Origin: Rutpela maculata
Taxonomy: Eukaryota > Arthropoda > Insecta > Coleoptera > Cerambycidae
NCBI GenBank assembly: GCA_936432065.2
Contig: OW386293.2
Span: 95,873,795 to 95,937,794 of the forward strand
DNA: 64,000 nt
Direction: 5' to 3'
Numbering within the stretch: the stretch's first letter is position 1; each line of letters opens with the position of its first letter. A program made the translations under genes and the position numbers. Shown piece by piece: positions 47,020-58,436 of the stretch. The notes beneath the pieces were generated by a model, which saw only the letters and a list, made by a program, of their open reading frames with translations, was not told where the DNA came from and ran no database searches.

Positions 47020-47636
47020 TTAGCTCTCCATTTTTCCACATATATTCTTGGCATTATTTATTCGTTTTTTTTTCTGAGGTTTTCTTTTTTTGGTCGGCTG
47101 AAACGTGCGAATAATTAAATCATGTGTGCACTGAATGGCCTTGGATCGCACGTGTGGTTTTACTTGAATACCCCGATCTGCTGTTTTGGGGGAAGTAGGA
47201 CCATCCTCTTCCGGTTCTTGTTCAGAGAGAGCTAATTCATTTTTAGAAATTTCACAGATCGAACCATCTATAACAGTCTGTTTTTGGAAATTAAAAATAT
47301 GAGGTACTACACCTGACCTCATTCTTATTTTACCTGTTTTCATAGTTTTTAGATACATATAATTTTCTATATCTTTCTTAACCTAAAACAAACATGAGTA
47401 AAGAATGATTGCCTATTACGTTTACTATTTTCAAAACTTACATTAAAATGATCCTCACAACAGTATCTGGATCCTTTGTCAGACACAAAATTAAGTCTAT
47501 GCATAGCATGCTGCCATGCCCTTCTTGCTTTCTTATCCGTAGGTAGACTAATAAATAACTTATCTGGTGCAGTTACAGACGTGTTCGCGCATTCTGGCAC
47601 TACACAGGTTTTATAAACACCTTTTTTATTACTCAT
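47020..47636 (-). CDS. THAP-domain protein, two exons, intact 185-residue frame
   Basis: Exon 1 is 47442-47636 and exon 2 is 47020-47382. The 59-nt intron starts GTAAGTTTTG and ends TGTTTTAG, in phase 0. I start at MSNKKGVYK because the THAP finger follows directly; an upstream in-frame Met exists at 47663. The finger shows CVVPEC (C-x4-C), LFISLPTDKKARRAW, YCCEDHF (C-x2-H) and, across the splice, the ENYMYLKTM helix and VVPHIF, the conserved terminal box. The rest is acidic then Lys/Arg-rich (PTKKRKPQKKKR), a likely nuclear localisation signal. THAP fingers bind DNA in host factors and in P-like or DDE transposases. The downstream DDE relic suggests a transposon origin. Splicing is inferred. 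Confidence 0.7.
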
Positions 47637-47890
47637 GATAAAGCGTAAGCAACAGTAAATCACACGGAAAGGTATCGATGGACAATGGGACTAAGAAATG
47701 CGACAACACCCAAGCTTTAGCAGAATGCGACTGACCGGCGAGACCTGGCGAAGATTCACCGTGCTGTAACGTCACGACTAGCCGCACTACACTACACCTC
47801 CCTTTCACATGCGCGAACATTGTTATATTTTGTTGGAGCAGTAATCGTTGAAACAGAATTTTGATTTTGTGTGCATAGACTATTTGTGAG
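47637..47890. promoter_or_regulatory. 5' flank of the THAP gene
   Basis: About 250 bp between the THAP start and the foldback at 47891, more GC-rich than the surroundings (47680-47815). It would hold the promoter if the gene is expressed. No TATA box could be assigned. Confidence 0.25.
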
Positions 47891-49242
47891 TAGTGGAGTC
47901 AAATTAAGATTTTAATGTGAATTGTTTGGTCAGGGCAGTTTTTCTGTTTTAACGTGTTCAGGGGGTCAACTTAAGTTCACAGCTCAGTTTTGCAATTTCT
48001 GCGAGGTCGGCATATTGTTTATTTATACAATTAAATTTTTTAGACCGTCTTTTCCATCGGTTTTCTTTGAATATCTCGAAATCTATATGTCCTATGGAAA
48101 ACAATAAAAAGAAAGAAATTGTTCGTTTTGAGTTGTACAATAAAAGTACATAAACTATAATTCATTCCAGTTGTTATTATTATTTAAAAAAAATTGAACA
48201 TTACAAAAATATGCGTTTTTAAACAAATATTGGAAAAATATAGCTCTTATAAAGTACTCTCTCCACTTAATATTTCAAATCAAAATGATTACTAATATTG
48301 GTGATTTTCAGATCTCTAACAAAATCGCTAGACTCCACTTTCAGGCCTCCATACAGTATCTTTGGACAATTGTAGCGTTGGATTATTTTCAAGTAGCAGA
48401 GACAAAATAATAGGCGTTGGAGAAACCAGTCCAAATTTCAATAAGAAATATCGATTTGTTTATTTATGTAGTGATTTAAGTGACCTAAACGTAAAAACGT
48501 ATTTTAGCTCCAAATGCAAGTAGAGTTTTTTTTTTTTTAAGTTGGCTTTTATCATTTACTTTCATTACTACTTTACCGTTTTTTATTTCATGAGAAAAAC
48601 AGAGAGTTATTTGAATTTGTTTATAACTACATTTTCGAAAATTATAAGTAACTGCAATAAAAAGGGTTTAAATTTTGAAAAAAAAAATCTCTCTCTCCGT
48701 GATCTTAAAGTACTTATAAAAAGCTACAATTTGAGCGACAGTTCTTGGTATTGATGGCAGGATTTCAAAAGGGTGCAAAGTTTTAGCAACAATTCTATAT
48801 TTGAGCCGTTTTAATAATCATTTTGATTTGAAACTTTAAGTGGTGGTTGTACTTTAAAGAGCTATATTTCTCCAAAATTTCATTAAATCTTATCCACTAT
48901 TTTTGAAACAACAGTGATTTCTTTAGAAACGCATAATTTTGCAATATTCATTTTTTTTTAAATAGCAATAACAATTGAATTGAGATATAGTTTATGTACT
49001 TTTATTGAACAACTCATAACTAACATTTTCCTTCTTTTTGTTGTTTTCCATAGGATATTCAAAAAAAACCGAAGGAAAACTAAAACTCTAAAAAATTAAA
49101 TTGTTTATATAAACAATACGACGACCTCGCAGAAACTGCAAAACTGAACTTAAGTTGATCCGTGGACATGTGAAAACAAAAAAAACTGCCCTGACCAGAC
49201 AATTCATATTGCGAATTTTTTTGTCCTAATTTGTCTCCACTA
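47891..49242. mobile_element. 1.35-kb foldback element
   Basis: TAGTGGAG(T/A)CAAATTA(A/G)GA occurs at both ends in inverse orientation, followed in each arm by GGTCAGGGCAGTTTTT, ATCAACTTAAGTTC-like and TTCTGCGAGGTCG blocks. GAG lies directly on both outer sides. The arms run several hundred bp to a centre near 48550. No transposase. Confidence 0.75.
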
Positions 49243-50937
49243 GAGGTGTACTTTCGATTTATGAAAAAAATACTAAATGAGCTTATTATGCAAACTCTTA
49301 AAATAATGGCCCAAATTGATCACAAATGATATTATATGTCATTAAATTACATATTTTCTGGCAATGGTATTGATATAATTAGCTTTAGATTATTATTATT
49401 ATAGAGGGAAAATAAGTAAGTTTGGATTCAGAATTTCACAAATTTAGCAAACGTTCTTAAAACCATATTTTTTAACAGTTGCTTAAAATCAATTATAAGT
49501 ATATCGGTAAGTAACAAAATATGGAGTTTGAGAGCACCACTATTAAGTACTTGTTAAGTAACAATGAATAAAGACTGAATTTTCCCAATATGCTACAACA
49601 CGTTTTCAATCAAATCATCGTAACGATTTCTTTCTATTGGTTAAATATATTGTACAACAATTATACAAGGTGTCTTTAGTATACGTGCAAATATTTTGCA
49701 GGATGATATGTTTACCCAAAAGAAGGAACTCAAGCCAATTTTTTTATTTAAAATTAATTAGAACTAGGCAGAGTTTTGAATTTAGACAGTAGAACTATAA
49801 ACATAAGACGAAAGATGCAAGGTCGGTTTTTTGAAGCTGCTTTTGTCTTTATTGAAAAAATATCACTGATTTCACTAATTTACTGTCAGCAAAAAATGTA
49901 TTTTAACTACTGGAATAAAAATTACAATTTTTTTATTTATTACAATCCCTTTAACCATTGTAGTAATTAAATTATTAAATTAATAGCGATTCATTTAGTT
50001 TCAGTACTTATAGTACAGTACCTAGAGGTAAAAAATTTGTACAATTTCGGAATAATTACATGCAATATGTAATGATAATTTTTCTTCATGGGTTATTATT
50101 TATCTAAATTTAATTCAATGTTTCAAAAAGTATTACTAATTTATTCTTGAAACGTAGGATACCTACTGCTGATTACAAATCTGAAGACGAAATTGAAAAA
50201 CTCAAAATGGCGGCTCGAATATGGCGGATGGGAATTTTGTTCTAAAATAAATGTTTTAACACTACAAAAAAAATTGAGAATCTAGGTGATGTTATATGTT
50301 AACGAAAAATAGGATTTTTGAAAAATAGGATTTTAGAATTAATTACTGAGCAAATACATTAACAAAATGGCGAGATTTTGTTAAAAAGCAAGTGAAAACT
50401 CAGATTTTATCGGCCAAATATTTGTAGAAATACGAGAATGTTACGTTTTTTCTAAAATCCCTTTACAATTTAAAATGCAATTTTTTTTAAAGCAAGCGCC
50501 GTAAGCGGACGAAAAAATTTGAGCGTCTAGAGGTCATACTAGATATTAACCAAAAACAGTATATGGTAATATATTTTTTTTAATTACTGACTACTTACAT
50601 TAACAAAATGGCGGCGTTTTTATTAAAAGAATTGAAAAAGTACATTGTTTCTGTCAAAACTTCTTTTTTTTTATGCTATAGAAATAGTCAAAAAATCATT
50701 TGAAAGCCTAATTACCTAATAGTCTTTCGTTTTGGTTGTTGGCGTTTTTGCGTTTTTGAGACATATAACATTTAAACTAAATACTTCGTCTTATAAACGT
50801 TTAGACGCCACTTTTATACTTCCAGATCTCCGGAACCATATTAAAACTTCAGAAATTAGAAAAAAACGAAATTCATCTTTAATTTACTAGCTTTCTTATT
50901 CGTCTCTAGCACGTTTTCGCTCAATGTAATGCCTGCA
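49243..50937. other. Non-coding; degenerate 241-bp tandem repeat near 50.3-50.7 kb
   Basis: AATTACTGA(G/C) ... ACATTAACAAAATGGCG occurs at about 50341 and 50582, with related flanks, i.e. about two diverged units of 241 bp. An ACAAGGTGTCTTTAGTATA word near 49665 resembles TA-type transposon ends. No gene supported. Confidence 0.4.
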
Positions 50938-51135
50938 GTACACTCTCGCCGAGGCGTTGCGAGGGCAGGCGAGCGCGAGAGTGTACTTGCTGCTCCCGCA
51001 TCGCCCCGTGTGCCCTCGCCTTGTCTCGTTAATGCACTCGCCTGCCCTCGCAACGCCTCGGCGAGAGTGTACTTGCTACGCTCGCATCGCCCCGTGCGCC
51101 CTCGCTTCGCCTCGCCTCGCCTCGCCTTGTTAACG
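50938..51135. repeat. GC-rich block with perfect 36-bp inverted repeat
   Basis: GTACACTCTCGCCGAGGCG at 50938-50973 is repeated exactly inverted at 51037-51072 (36 bp each). Overlapping this is an 86-bp-spaced direct repeat starting GAGAGTGTACTTGCT (50977 and 51063). It ends in (GCCTC)n-like repeats. It is strikingly GC-rich and CpG-rich against AT-rich surroundings. Confidence 0.8.
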
Positions 51136-52720
51136 CTCCGATTTGTGTCGGTTTTTTGGCCACGAGTCAAAGGGAACACAAGCCGCGAGGCCGAGAATTC
51201 AGAAAAAAATATTACGTCGAAACGCGACAAAACTCAATGGTAAAGTTTTACTCTAGTGATTATCCAGTCGTTCTAATTAATCGTACTAATTAACTAATCG
51301 CTCTAATTAAGTTCTATTCAACAAAAATCAAGTATTGTGAGAACGTGAACAAAAATAAAAACTCTTTATTTTCTCTCGTGAAAAGTGACTTTTATTTCAA
51401 ACTTAACTCGTATACAGGGTGTTCAAAATTCACGGAACAAAAAGTGGGTGATAGTGCAGTGTCTTCTGTGCACGAATTAATTACAGACAGACAGAAATTG
51501 ATACCAAGATTCTTGTTTCGTTCATGGCCCGAAACAATAAAACTTTCTTTTGGCCCAATAAGGAAGATAGGCAGGAGCTGGAGTGCACTGGAATTTTGAG
51601 CAAATTAAAAGATGCACCGGTTCCAATTTCATCAAAATATTTTAAAGTTTTAAATAACGATGAAATTGACACACTTTTTAACCAAATATTTACTAAGTAG
51701 TACGTAGTAGATTTTGTAACTTCTTGTTTTATTTCATTTTTTTTAAATAGGTATTAAACTTTACAATTTTGTTCTATTTTGTTTTCATTTGTTTATTTTC
51801 ATATCAATTCGAAAGTTTATTATACTGTTAGTAATTAGGTCATTCTGATGACGAGAGTCATTCTGTGTCATTCAGATTGTGGCATTGTTAACATAATTTT
51901 TGTACTACATTACACAAAAAAACGTTTGGAAACCATACTTCTTGGAGAAAAATTAAGTAAACTTAACCTGAGAAACCTAAAATCTGGTGCCCTAAAACTT
52001 CATACATAGTTTAGAAGCATTTATAAGGCTAATTTGCTTATTAATTTATTAATTTTATTTAAAAATATGGTCTGGCTGGGTTATTAGGCTACAGATGAGG
52101 AGGTTGATTGCCGTTCTGGAAAGATTACCTCATAACTAACATATTCTGAGAATTTTATCGATTTGGATTTCTGGAATAATATTGTAACAAATATTTTTTT
52201 ATAGTTAAGAGAATATTTTGATGTCCATTTCATGTAATTTCCTTTATGGGCATTTTTCATATGCTTAACCGGCTACACCCTTTATTAATTCAGGCATGTT
52301 TCATTGTTATACAGTGAGGTAAATAATAATAATTAAAATCACATTTAAATTTTCAACACTCACTATTTCGATGAATTGTTTTCATCCACCATCTTCTTGG
52401 TTTCCAAGGATTTTCAATTTTATATTTTTTGTATATATGCACATAATTAAAATATGCAAACGCACAATAAGCTGCAGCAGCGGCAATTTCAGCAACGTCA
52501 ATGTCGTTATTAGAAAATATTATTCTCAACATATTTTTTTTCTTCAAAATGCTAGGAATCATGTCATGTAAGTCAATACTTCGTCAGTATTAGCTAGAAG
52601 AGTAATGGTTTTGATTGATTCTCCAATAATGAGTGTTTTTAAATATTTACCTAATTAGTATATTAGCGTGCCCAGATTAGGGAACAATATACAGAAAGTA
52701 GGTAATTTCGTAATAAATAA
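51136..52720. other. Non-coding stretch; one transposon-end-like word
   Basis: TATACAGGGTGTTCAAAATT near 51412 looks like a TA-type element end; no partner found. No gene supported up to the LTR element. Confidence 0.3.
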
Positions 52721-53123
52721 TGTAACGTGTTTCCACCCTTAGGAAACCACCCTCGCAAATTCCGTGGGTTCCAAAAATTATAACAAGAGATGTCCACTAA
52801 CACACTTTATTAAATATTTACTGGATACTTCACAATACTATTATTAATTTAAATACACTTTACTGACTAAAATCACAATGTTTATTACTTTGTTTATCCT
52901 TGAAGTCTTAACCTCACTTTCTATACTTTTTGAACTTTCTGAATTTTCTGAATTACTTGCCGAGAATGCGATCGGTCTTTTATACCTAAAAATGACAGAT
53001 CTCGATTGTTCTGTGATGACGCCACCATTCTCTCGATAATTCCAGATGTCACTTTGGAATCTTCTGGTAGGTTCTTTTTCGAGTAGGTGCAAATACATCA
53101 TTCTAGGGTTGTAACACATTACA
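52721..53123 (-). repeat. 3' LTR (minus-sense), 403 bp
   Basis: Minus sense it starts TGTAATGTGTTACAACCC and ends ACACGTTACA, the usual TG...CA. It includes a TATAAAAG box (plus 52977-52984) and an AATAAA signal (plus 52806-52811). It matches the other LTR base for base by eye except for 9 extra bp of a GAATTTTCT-type slippage. Confidence 0.92.
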
Positions 53124-53134
53124 CTGCCCCCTCC

Positions 53135-56014
53135 TTAAGCCTGAACGTCCCGGTCAGGCAATTCAGCCTCTTTCACATACTTCGCCAGTCTATCCAAGTG
53201 TACGATCTTCATCTTGGACTTTTTGTTTCGTTGAATCCGATAAACGACATCATTAATTCGGGTAATAACAGTATACGGTCCATCCCAAGGAGGTTGAAGT
53301 TTCGGGGATCTCCATTCCTTCCGCTGTGGGTTGTACAGCCAAACCAGATCCCCCACCTTGAATCCCCCTGTACTGGCATTCTGATCATAACGAGCCTTCA
53401 AGCGGTTACTAGTTCTGTTCATCTGCTCTCGATCATTCTTCGGCCGTTCTCGGCTTCCATTTCTGTAGTTGCTCATCGAAAATGGTTCTCCACGGGCAGC
53501 ACAATTTTTACACTTGCGACACCAGGCCTCCACATCCTGGCGACTGTTAACCCAATAGAACTGTTCCCGTGCTCTACTCAATGTCTTGTTTATGCCGAAG
53601 TGTCTGCTGGATGTTTCATTATGTGCTTCCTGGAGTACTTCTGGTACACGACACCTGGGAATCACTAGACGCATGGCAACCTGCTTCCCATCTGGGCTTT
53701 CCCATGCTCTCCTCAAAAGCCCATCTACGACCATAAGTGAATCCCATTGTGACCATAAAGCCTTCAGCCCCACTTCTTTGTTGGAAACATCCTTCCATGC
53801 TGGACGCGTTCCCTCTTCTTTTGCTCTCAACATGGGTCCGATTTCTACATCGCGCAATTGCTCTTGCCTCAGAGTTTTCTTTGTCCAACTGTCTGGAAGA
53901 TCGACCTTGACAATGTTGACTTCAACCATGTTCGGCAATTTTCCCACCTGAGGATAGCGCTTGCAATCTTCCTTGTCTGGTTTTCTGGATAATGCAGGAG
54001 TTTTGACTGCCTGCGTTGTCAACAGCCTGGTTTTCTCACATTGGTCGTTCACTTTTGACAAAATAATTTGTTCGTTCCCAATCCTTAACATTCGCTTTCC
54101 TACGTCAACAATAAATCCATACTGTTCCATAATGTCCAGTCCCAAAATGAAGTCATCCGTAATGTCAGCCACGATGACCCTGTGGTCGAACCTCAAATGC
54201 CCAATCTGCAAACCCAGGTCTACTTCTCCATGAACCGTAGCCCTGTCCCCCGTAGCTGTCCGGACGATCACTTCTTCATTTTGCCTCTTGGTAATCTTTA
54301 TGCCCGATATAAATCCTGGACGTACTATTGATGACGTAGTACCTGTGTCGATGGTAAACAAACATTTTCTTCCGTTCGCATATCCATGCAACAACAGTCT
54401 GCTTGCGATTCTTCGAAGCTGGGAAATCTTAATTTCTCTGGGGGCACTGCATTCCCTAGCCAGAACAACCCCCCTGGTACTGTTTTCCTGCTCCTCTTCA
54501 AGATTCACAGCATTTACTCGACTCTCCGAATTCTGCTGTCGACAGTCTCGCTTCATGTGTCCTACCTTGCCGCAGTTGTAACATTTAATACCACCACTCG
54601 GCTTTCCTTTGTTTTTCTGTTTTTCCTGCTTTCCAAGGTCATCTAATTTATCCAATAGTTTGGTAAACATTTTCTGCATCTCAGTCAACATGGGGTTCTG
54701 GTTCATTTCTGGTTGCGATTCTTCGAGAGTCACAGCTCGTACTCTCGACCTTGGCGTATCCCTGTAAGCGGCTTCTACTTCGAGTGCACGCACCAAAGCT
54801 TCGCTACTACTTTGGTGTCTCGTCAGCCTCAGAACTCGCCTGACCTCTTCGTCCCTTATACCATCTAAAAAGGCCCCCACGGCTAATTGTTCCTGGAATT
54901 CTTTAGGTGCACTCGGATACGCCAGGTGTGCCAGTCTCTCTATCGCAGCTTCAAATTCTTGTAAACTTTCCCCAGCTTTTTGCATCCGGGATTTCAGCTG
55001 AGTCTGGTATAATTGGGCAAGGTGTTGATCGCCATACCTCAAGTCTAATGCAGCTTCCAAGACTTTAAAGTCCCTTTGTTTCTCCACCGGGATAGTCTGA
55101 AGTAATTCTGAGGCCTGGCCCCTTAACGCCAGAACTAATGCCATGGCCTTTTCCTCGTTATCCCAGTTGTTCGCACATGCTGCTGCCTCAAACTGCCTCT
55201 TGTACGTCGTCCAGGAACTTTGGCCGTCAAAAGAAGGAGGTTTTAGTCGCTGACCTGATGATACCACCTGCTGGCTTCCTCTTTCTCTCAACTGTCGTTT
55301 AAGCCGGTCTATTTCTCCCTTGACTTCTTCTTCGAACTCACTCATCTTTTCTTCAAACTGATTTACTTTTCCTTTTACTTGACTGACTTCTGTCTCGACT
55401 ACTCCTACTTTACCTTCGACCTTGTTTATCTCTTCTTTGACTTCACATTTTAGTACTTCATTGGCAGAAATTATAGCGTCCTGTTGTATTTTGATTTGTT
55501 CATTTAGAATTTTCCTTAATTCTTCCTGGCGTCTTTCTTGCTCCTGTTTTTCCTCTTGTTGTCGTATCTTCAGGTCTTCCATAATTTGTCTCAATTCGTC
55601 TTTCTCTTCTTGACGTCTTCTTTCTTCATCCTCTTTTTCTTTCTGACGTCTTATTCCCTGATCTTCCATCATTTTCTTTAATTCGTCTTTTTCTTCTTGA
55701 CGTCTTCTTTCTTGCTCTTCCTTTTCTTCCTGGCGTCTTCTCTCTTCATCCTGACGTCGTTTTTCTTGCTCTTCCTTTTCTTCTTGGCGTCTTCTCTCTT
55801 CATCCTGACGTCGTTTTTCTCGCTCTTCCTTTTCTTCTTGGCGTCTTATTTCCTGGTCTTCCATAATTTTCTTTAATTCATCTCGCTCTTCTTGACGTTT
55901 TCTCTCCTGTTCTTCTTTGTCTTCCTGCCGTTGCTGCGCCATCATTTTTTGGAATTGTTCGAATAAGTCCTGTATTTGTTTATCGGATGCCATACTTCTT
56001 GTTGTTACGGGCAT
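53135..56014 (-). CDS. Gag-protease-integrase remnant polyprotein, 959 codons, RT and RNase H deleted
   Basis: One open frame. Residues about 10-235 are a charged coiled coil built of 18-residue repeats (EEKEEQEKRRQDEERRRQ type). A gag-like helical domain (about 255-430) includes FLDGIRDEEVRRVLRLTRHQ. A CCHC knuckle CYNCGKVGHMKRDC sits near 477-490. A retropepsin follows with its active site IDTGTTS (near 552). The sequence then goes straight to ALSRKPDKEDC, the segment normally after RNase H, so RT and RNase H are lost. Next come the integrase HHCC finger (HNETSSRHFG ... CRKCKNC, about 795-838) and, without the D,D,E core, the C-terminal GDLVWLYNP and WDGPYTVITRINDVVYRIQ region. Both deletions keep the frame. 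It cannot transpose alone. Confidence 0.9.
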   Translation of the reverse strand: MPVTTRSMASDKQIQDLFEQFQKMMAQQRQEDKEEQERKRQEERDELKKIMEDQEIRRQEEKEEREKRRQDEERRRQEEKEEQEKRRQDEERRRQEEKEEQERRRQEEKDELKKMMEDQGIRRQKEKEDEERRRQEEKDELRQIMEDLKIRQQEEKQEQERRQEELRKILNEQIKIQQDAIISANEVLKCEVKEEINKVEGKVGVVETEVSQVKGKVNQFEEKMSEFEEEVKGEIDRLKRQLRERGSQQVVSSGQRLKPPSFDGQSSWTTYKRQFEAAACANNWDNEEKAMALVLALRGQASELLQTIPVEKQRDFKVLEAALDLRYGDQHLAQLYQTQLKSRMQKAGESLQEFEAAIERLAHLAYPSAPKEFQEQLAVGAFLDGIRDEEVRRVLRLTRHQSSSEALVRALEVEAAYRDTPRSRVRAVTLEESQPEMNQNPMLTEMQKMFTKLLDKLDDLGKQEKQKNKGKPSGGIKCYNCGKVGHMKRDCRQQNSESRVNAVNLEEEQENSTRGVVLARECSAPREIKISQLRRIASRLLLHGYANGRKCLFTIDTGTTSSIVRPGFISGIKITKRQNEEVIVRTATGDRATVHGEVDLGLQIGHLRFDHRVIVADITDDFILGLDIMEQYGFIVDVGKRMLRIGNEQIILSKVNDQCEKTRLLTTQAVKTPALSRKPDKEDCKRYPQVGKLPNMVEVNIVKVDLPDSWTKKTLRQEQLRDVEIGPMLRAKEEGTRPAWKDVSNKEVGLKALWSQWDSLMVVDGLLRRAWESPDGKQVAMRLVIPRCRVPEVLQEAHNETSSRHFGINKTLSRAREQFYWVNSRQDVEAWCRKCKNCAARGEPFSMSNYRNGSRERPKNDREQMNRTSNRLKARYDQNASTGGFKVGDLVWLYNPQRKEWRSPKLQPPWDGPYTVITRINDVVYRIQRNKKSKMKIVHLDRLAKYVKEAELPDRDVQA

Positions 56015-56450
56015 ACGACGAAATTAAAATAAAATAAATTTAACTGTCACGTCAATATCGGTAATGGAACTTTCCAGACAAATCTCGAAATAGCACGAAA
56101 AAGTCTTATCCAGAGTCTTTTGTCACTATCCAGTTCAGAGAATTTAATAATCTCCACTAATGTCCAAATAGAAAAGTTCTAGAAATTTTCACGCACTAAA
56201 TGAGTCTTTTTCAGTGTCTCTATCACTTCTCAGTTCAAAGGATTTAATTATCACACTAATGTCCTAATAAAATGTTCTACAATGTCTCAAAAATGCACTT
56301 AACACTATTTTCCTGTCCGAAAATAACCCTCGAACAATGTCCAGTAAATTAGTCCACTGTATTAGCACTAAACCTCGAGAATACGTCTCGAACACTCCAG
56401 CACAACTTCAGAGTCCCTCTTGTCATAAAATTCCGCTTTCTGACACCAAT
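56015..56450 (-). other. Leader of the LTR element
   Basis: The 5' untranslated leader between the primer-binding site and the gag start. It contains a diverged internal duplication (CACTAATGTCC and TCAGTTC(A/T)(A/G)AGAATTTAAT blocks near 56130-56160 and 56230-56270) and a likely packaging region. Confidence 0.5.
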
Positions 56451-56844
56451 TGTAACGTGTTTCCACCCTTAGGAAACCACCCTCGCAAATTCCGTGGGTT
56501 CCAAAAATTATAACAAGAGATGTCCACTAACACACTTTATTAAATATTTACTGGATACTTCACAATACTATTATTAATTTAAATACACTTTACTGACTAA
56601 AATCACAATGTTTATTACTTTGTTTATCCTTGAAGTCTTAACCTCACTTTCTATACTTTTTGAACTTTCTGAATTACTTGCCGAGAATGCGATCGGTCTT
56701 TTATACCTAAAAATGACAGATCTCGATTGTTCTGTGATGACGCCACCATTCTCTCGATAATTCCAGATGTCACTTTGGAATCTTCTGGTAGGTTCTTTTT
56801 CGAGTAGGTGCAAATACATCATTCTAGGGTTGTAACACATTACA
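56451..56844 (-). repeat. 5' LTR (minus-sense), 394 bp
   Basis: Same as the 3' LTR without the 9-bp duplication near the TTCTGAATT repeat. It carries the promoter TATAAAAG for the gag-pol frame read toward lower coordinates. Confidence 0.92.
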
Positions 56845-56848
56845 ATAA

Positions 56849-58436
56849 GAAAGTGTGTAAGTTGTGATTTGCTTAATACCTAAATAATATTTTCCAATCA
56901 TGATAAAAGCAAATAAATAAAATTAATTAATTGTAAAAATATCCATGTGCCGAAAACGGAGAATGCCTGATGAAAGAGACACAAGTGTTTTCTTAAAGTT
57001 TTTTATCTCATTATCAATACAATAAGCATAATAAAATGGGAGGTGTAGGCGCAAGAAGACATTGAACTTGGTTTTAGTTTGTCCGGCAATACAGATCTAC
57101 ACAATCTTATAGTTACTATGTGCCCTGAAAATATCGTGTTTTTAGAGAATATTGAATTTAAGCAAAACTGTCAGAGTAGAACAAAAATGTTATAAGAATT
57201 GTTTACTCCTTTTGGGTCAATATAGTTCCAAGCAAAATATTTGTACGTATACATCAGACACTCTGTATGCACAATTGAAACATATAAAAATGTATGTTTT
57301 GCTTCGAAACAACAATTGTTTAAAAAATTGCAACAAAATCTTTTTTCGCGATGGTGTGCAAAAGTTGCCAAAACAATTTTATCACTATGTAGGGAGGAAA
57401 TAGTCTACTTTGACTAAAAAAAAAAGGAAGAAAATCTTATCTTCTAAATAGATCGTAAAAGCACATTTCTTTTACTTCCACATCGAAAAAAAATTTATTG
57501 TTCAGATAGGCTTAGAATGTCATGAAACGTCGAGATTTTAAGTTTGAGCGAAAAAAAAATTTCTGTCTGTCTGTCGGTCTGTCTGTAACTTTTTTGTGCG
57601 CACGTTTACTTGAAATTTGATACACATATGTACTTTAACGAGATCTAGAACTAGATTATATTTTCATCTTGTTCCGTCGAAGGGTTGGGGGGTAAATTGG
57701 GGTAAATTTGAGGCGAATCAAGCAGGTAAGAGTCCATGAAATTGGTATTTAGTATATACAACAAAAATTTTGGCATTAGCCACCCTCGTTACCACCCCCA
57801 CCCCATTATTAAAGGGGATGAAAAAAAAAATGTACGACAGTACAAGAACCAGAAACCTCAAAATATTTTATAATTTTTTTACTTTATCCACCCCCACTAC
57901 CACCCCACTACGATGTGGGATATCGTTTTATGGGTTTTTGAGGTAGAGGATTTCAAATATTATATTATTAAAGTTCCATAAACAATTATTTCCACATACA
58001 AAATTTTTTCGTTGTGAGTGACTTTTACAGAAAATCTGGATGTGGAAGTAGTGATTCCTTGGGCAGCGGTTTTATATAAATTTAAATTTGTAGAAAGTAC
58101 CTTCTGCATGCTGTTTTGCAATTGCTCGTTCCCAACACTCATTTTTATGTAGAAAGGCCTACTTTCCAAAACTGCCATAATATCAGTCTGTTTTCTTTCG
58201 TAAATAACGTGATTTTTTATAGAATCAACTTTTAGCTTCTACTATGGTACATTTTTAGTCAGACAATTCCTATTTAGAAGTTCATAAAATCTACTTACCA
58301 TTTAGAGATTTCCTACAAGCTTTACATAGGCAAGAAAAAATTCCAATGGTGAAAGATACATAACCTTATGTTTTTTGAGCGCTGATTCCAAACATCACAT
58401 CAAAAATATGTTTCATTGCTCAATTTTTCGAAAATA
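56849..58436. other. Non-coding with one interspersed repeat
   Basis: 57640-57960 is related to 38041-38460 (shared GTTGGGGGGTAAATTGG, TACAAGAACCAGAAACCTC). A short (TCTG)n run lies near 57563-57588. Nothing else recognised. Confidence 0.4.

Larger units (their letters stand above)
52721..56844 (-). mobile_element. Young, internally deleted Ty3/gypsy-like LTR retrotransposon
   Basis: Two LTRs (52721-53123 and 56451-56844) flank a minus-strand gag-pol remnant. ATAA directly duplicates on both sides (52717-52720, 56845-56848). Next to the 3' LTR (minus sense) is a polypurine tract AAGGAGGGGGCAG (plus 53124-53136). Next to the 5' LTR lies a candidate primer-binding site TTGGTGTCAGAAAGCGG (plus 56433-56449). 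The whole is 4124 bp, shorter than autonomous elements because RT, RNase H and the integrase core are missing. Confidence 0.9.

Noticed and set aside
53087..53668. 193-codon plus-strand open frame and smaller ones across 53.5-55.6 kb
   Set aside because: Antisense shadows of the gag-protease-integrase frame.
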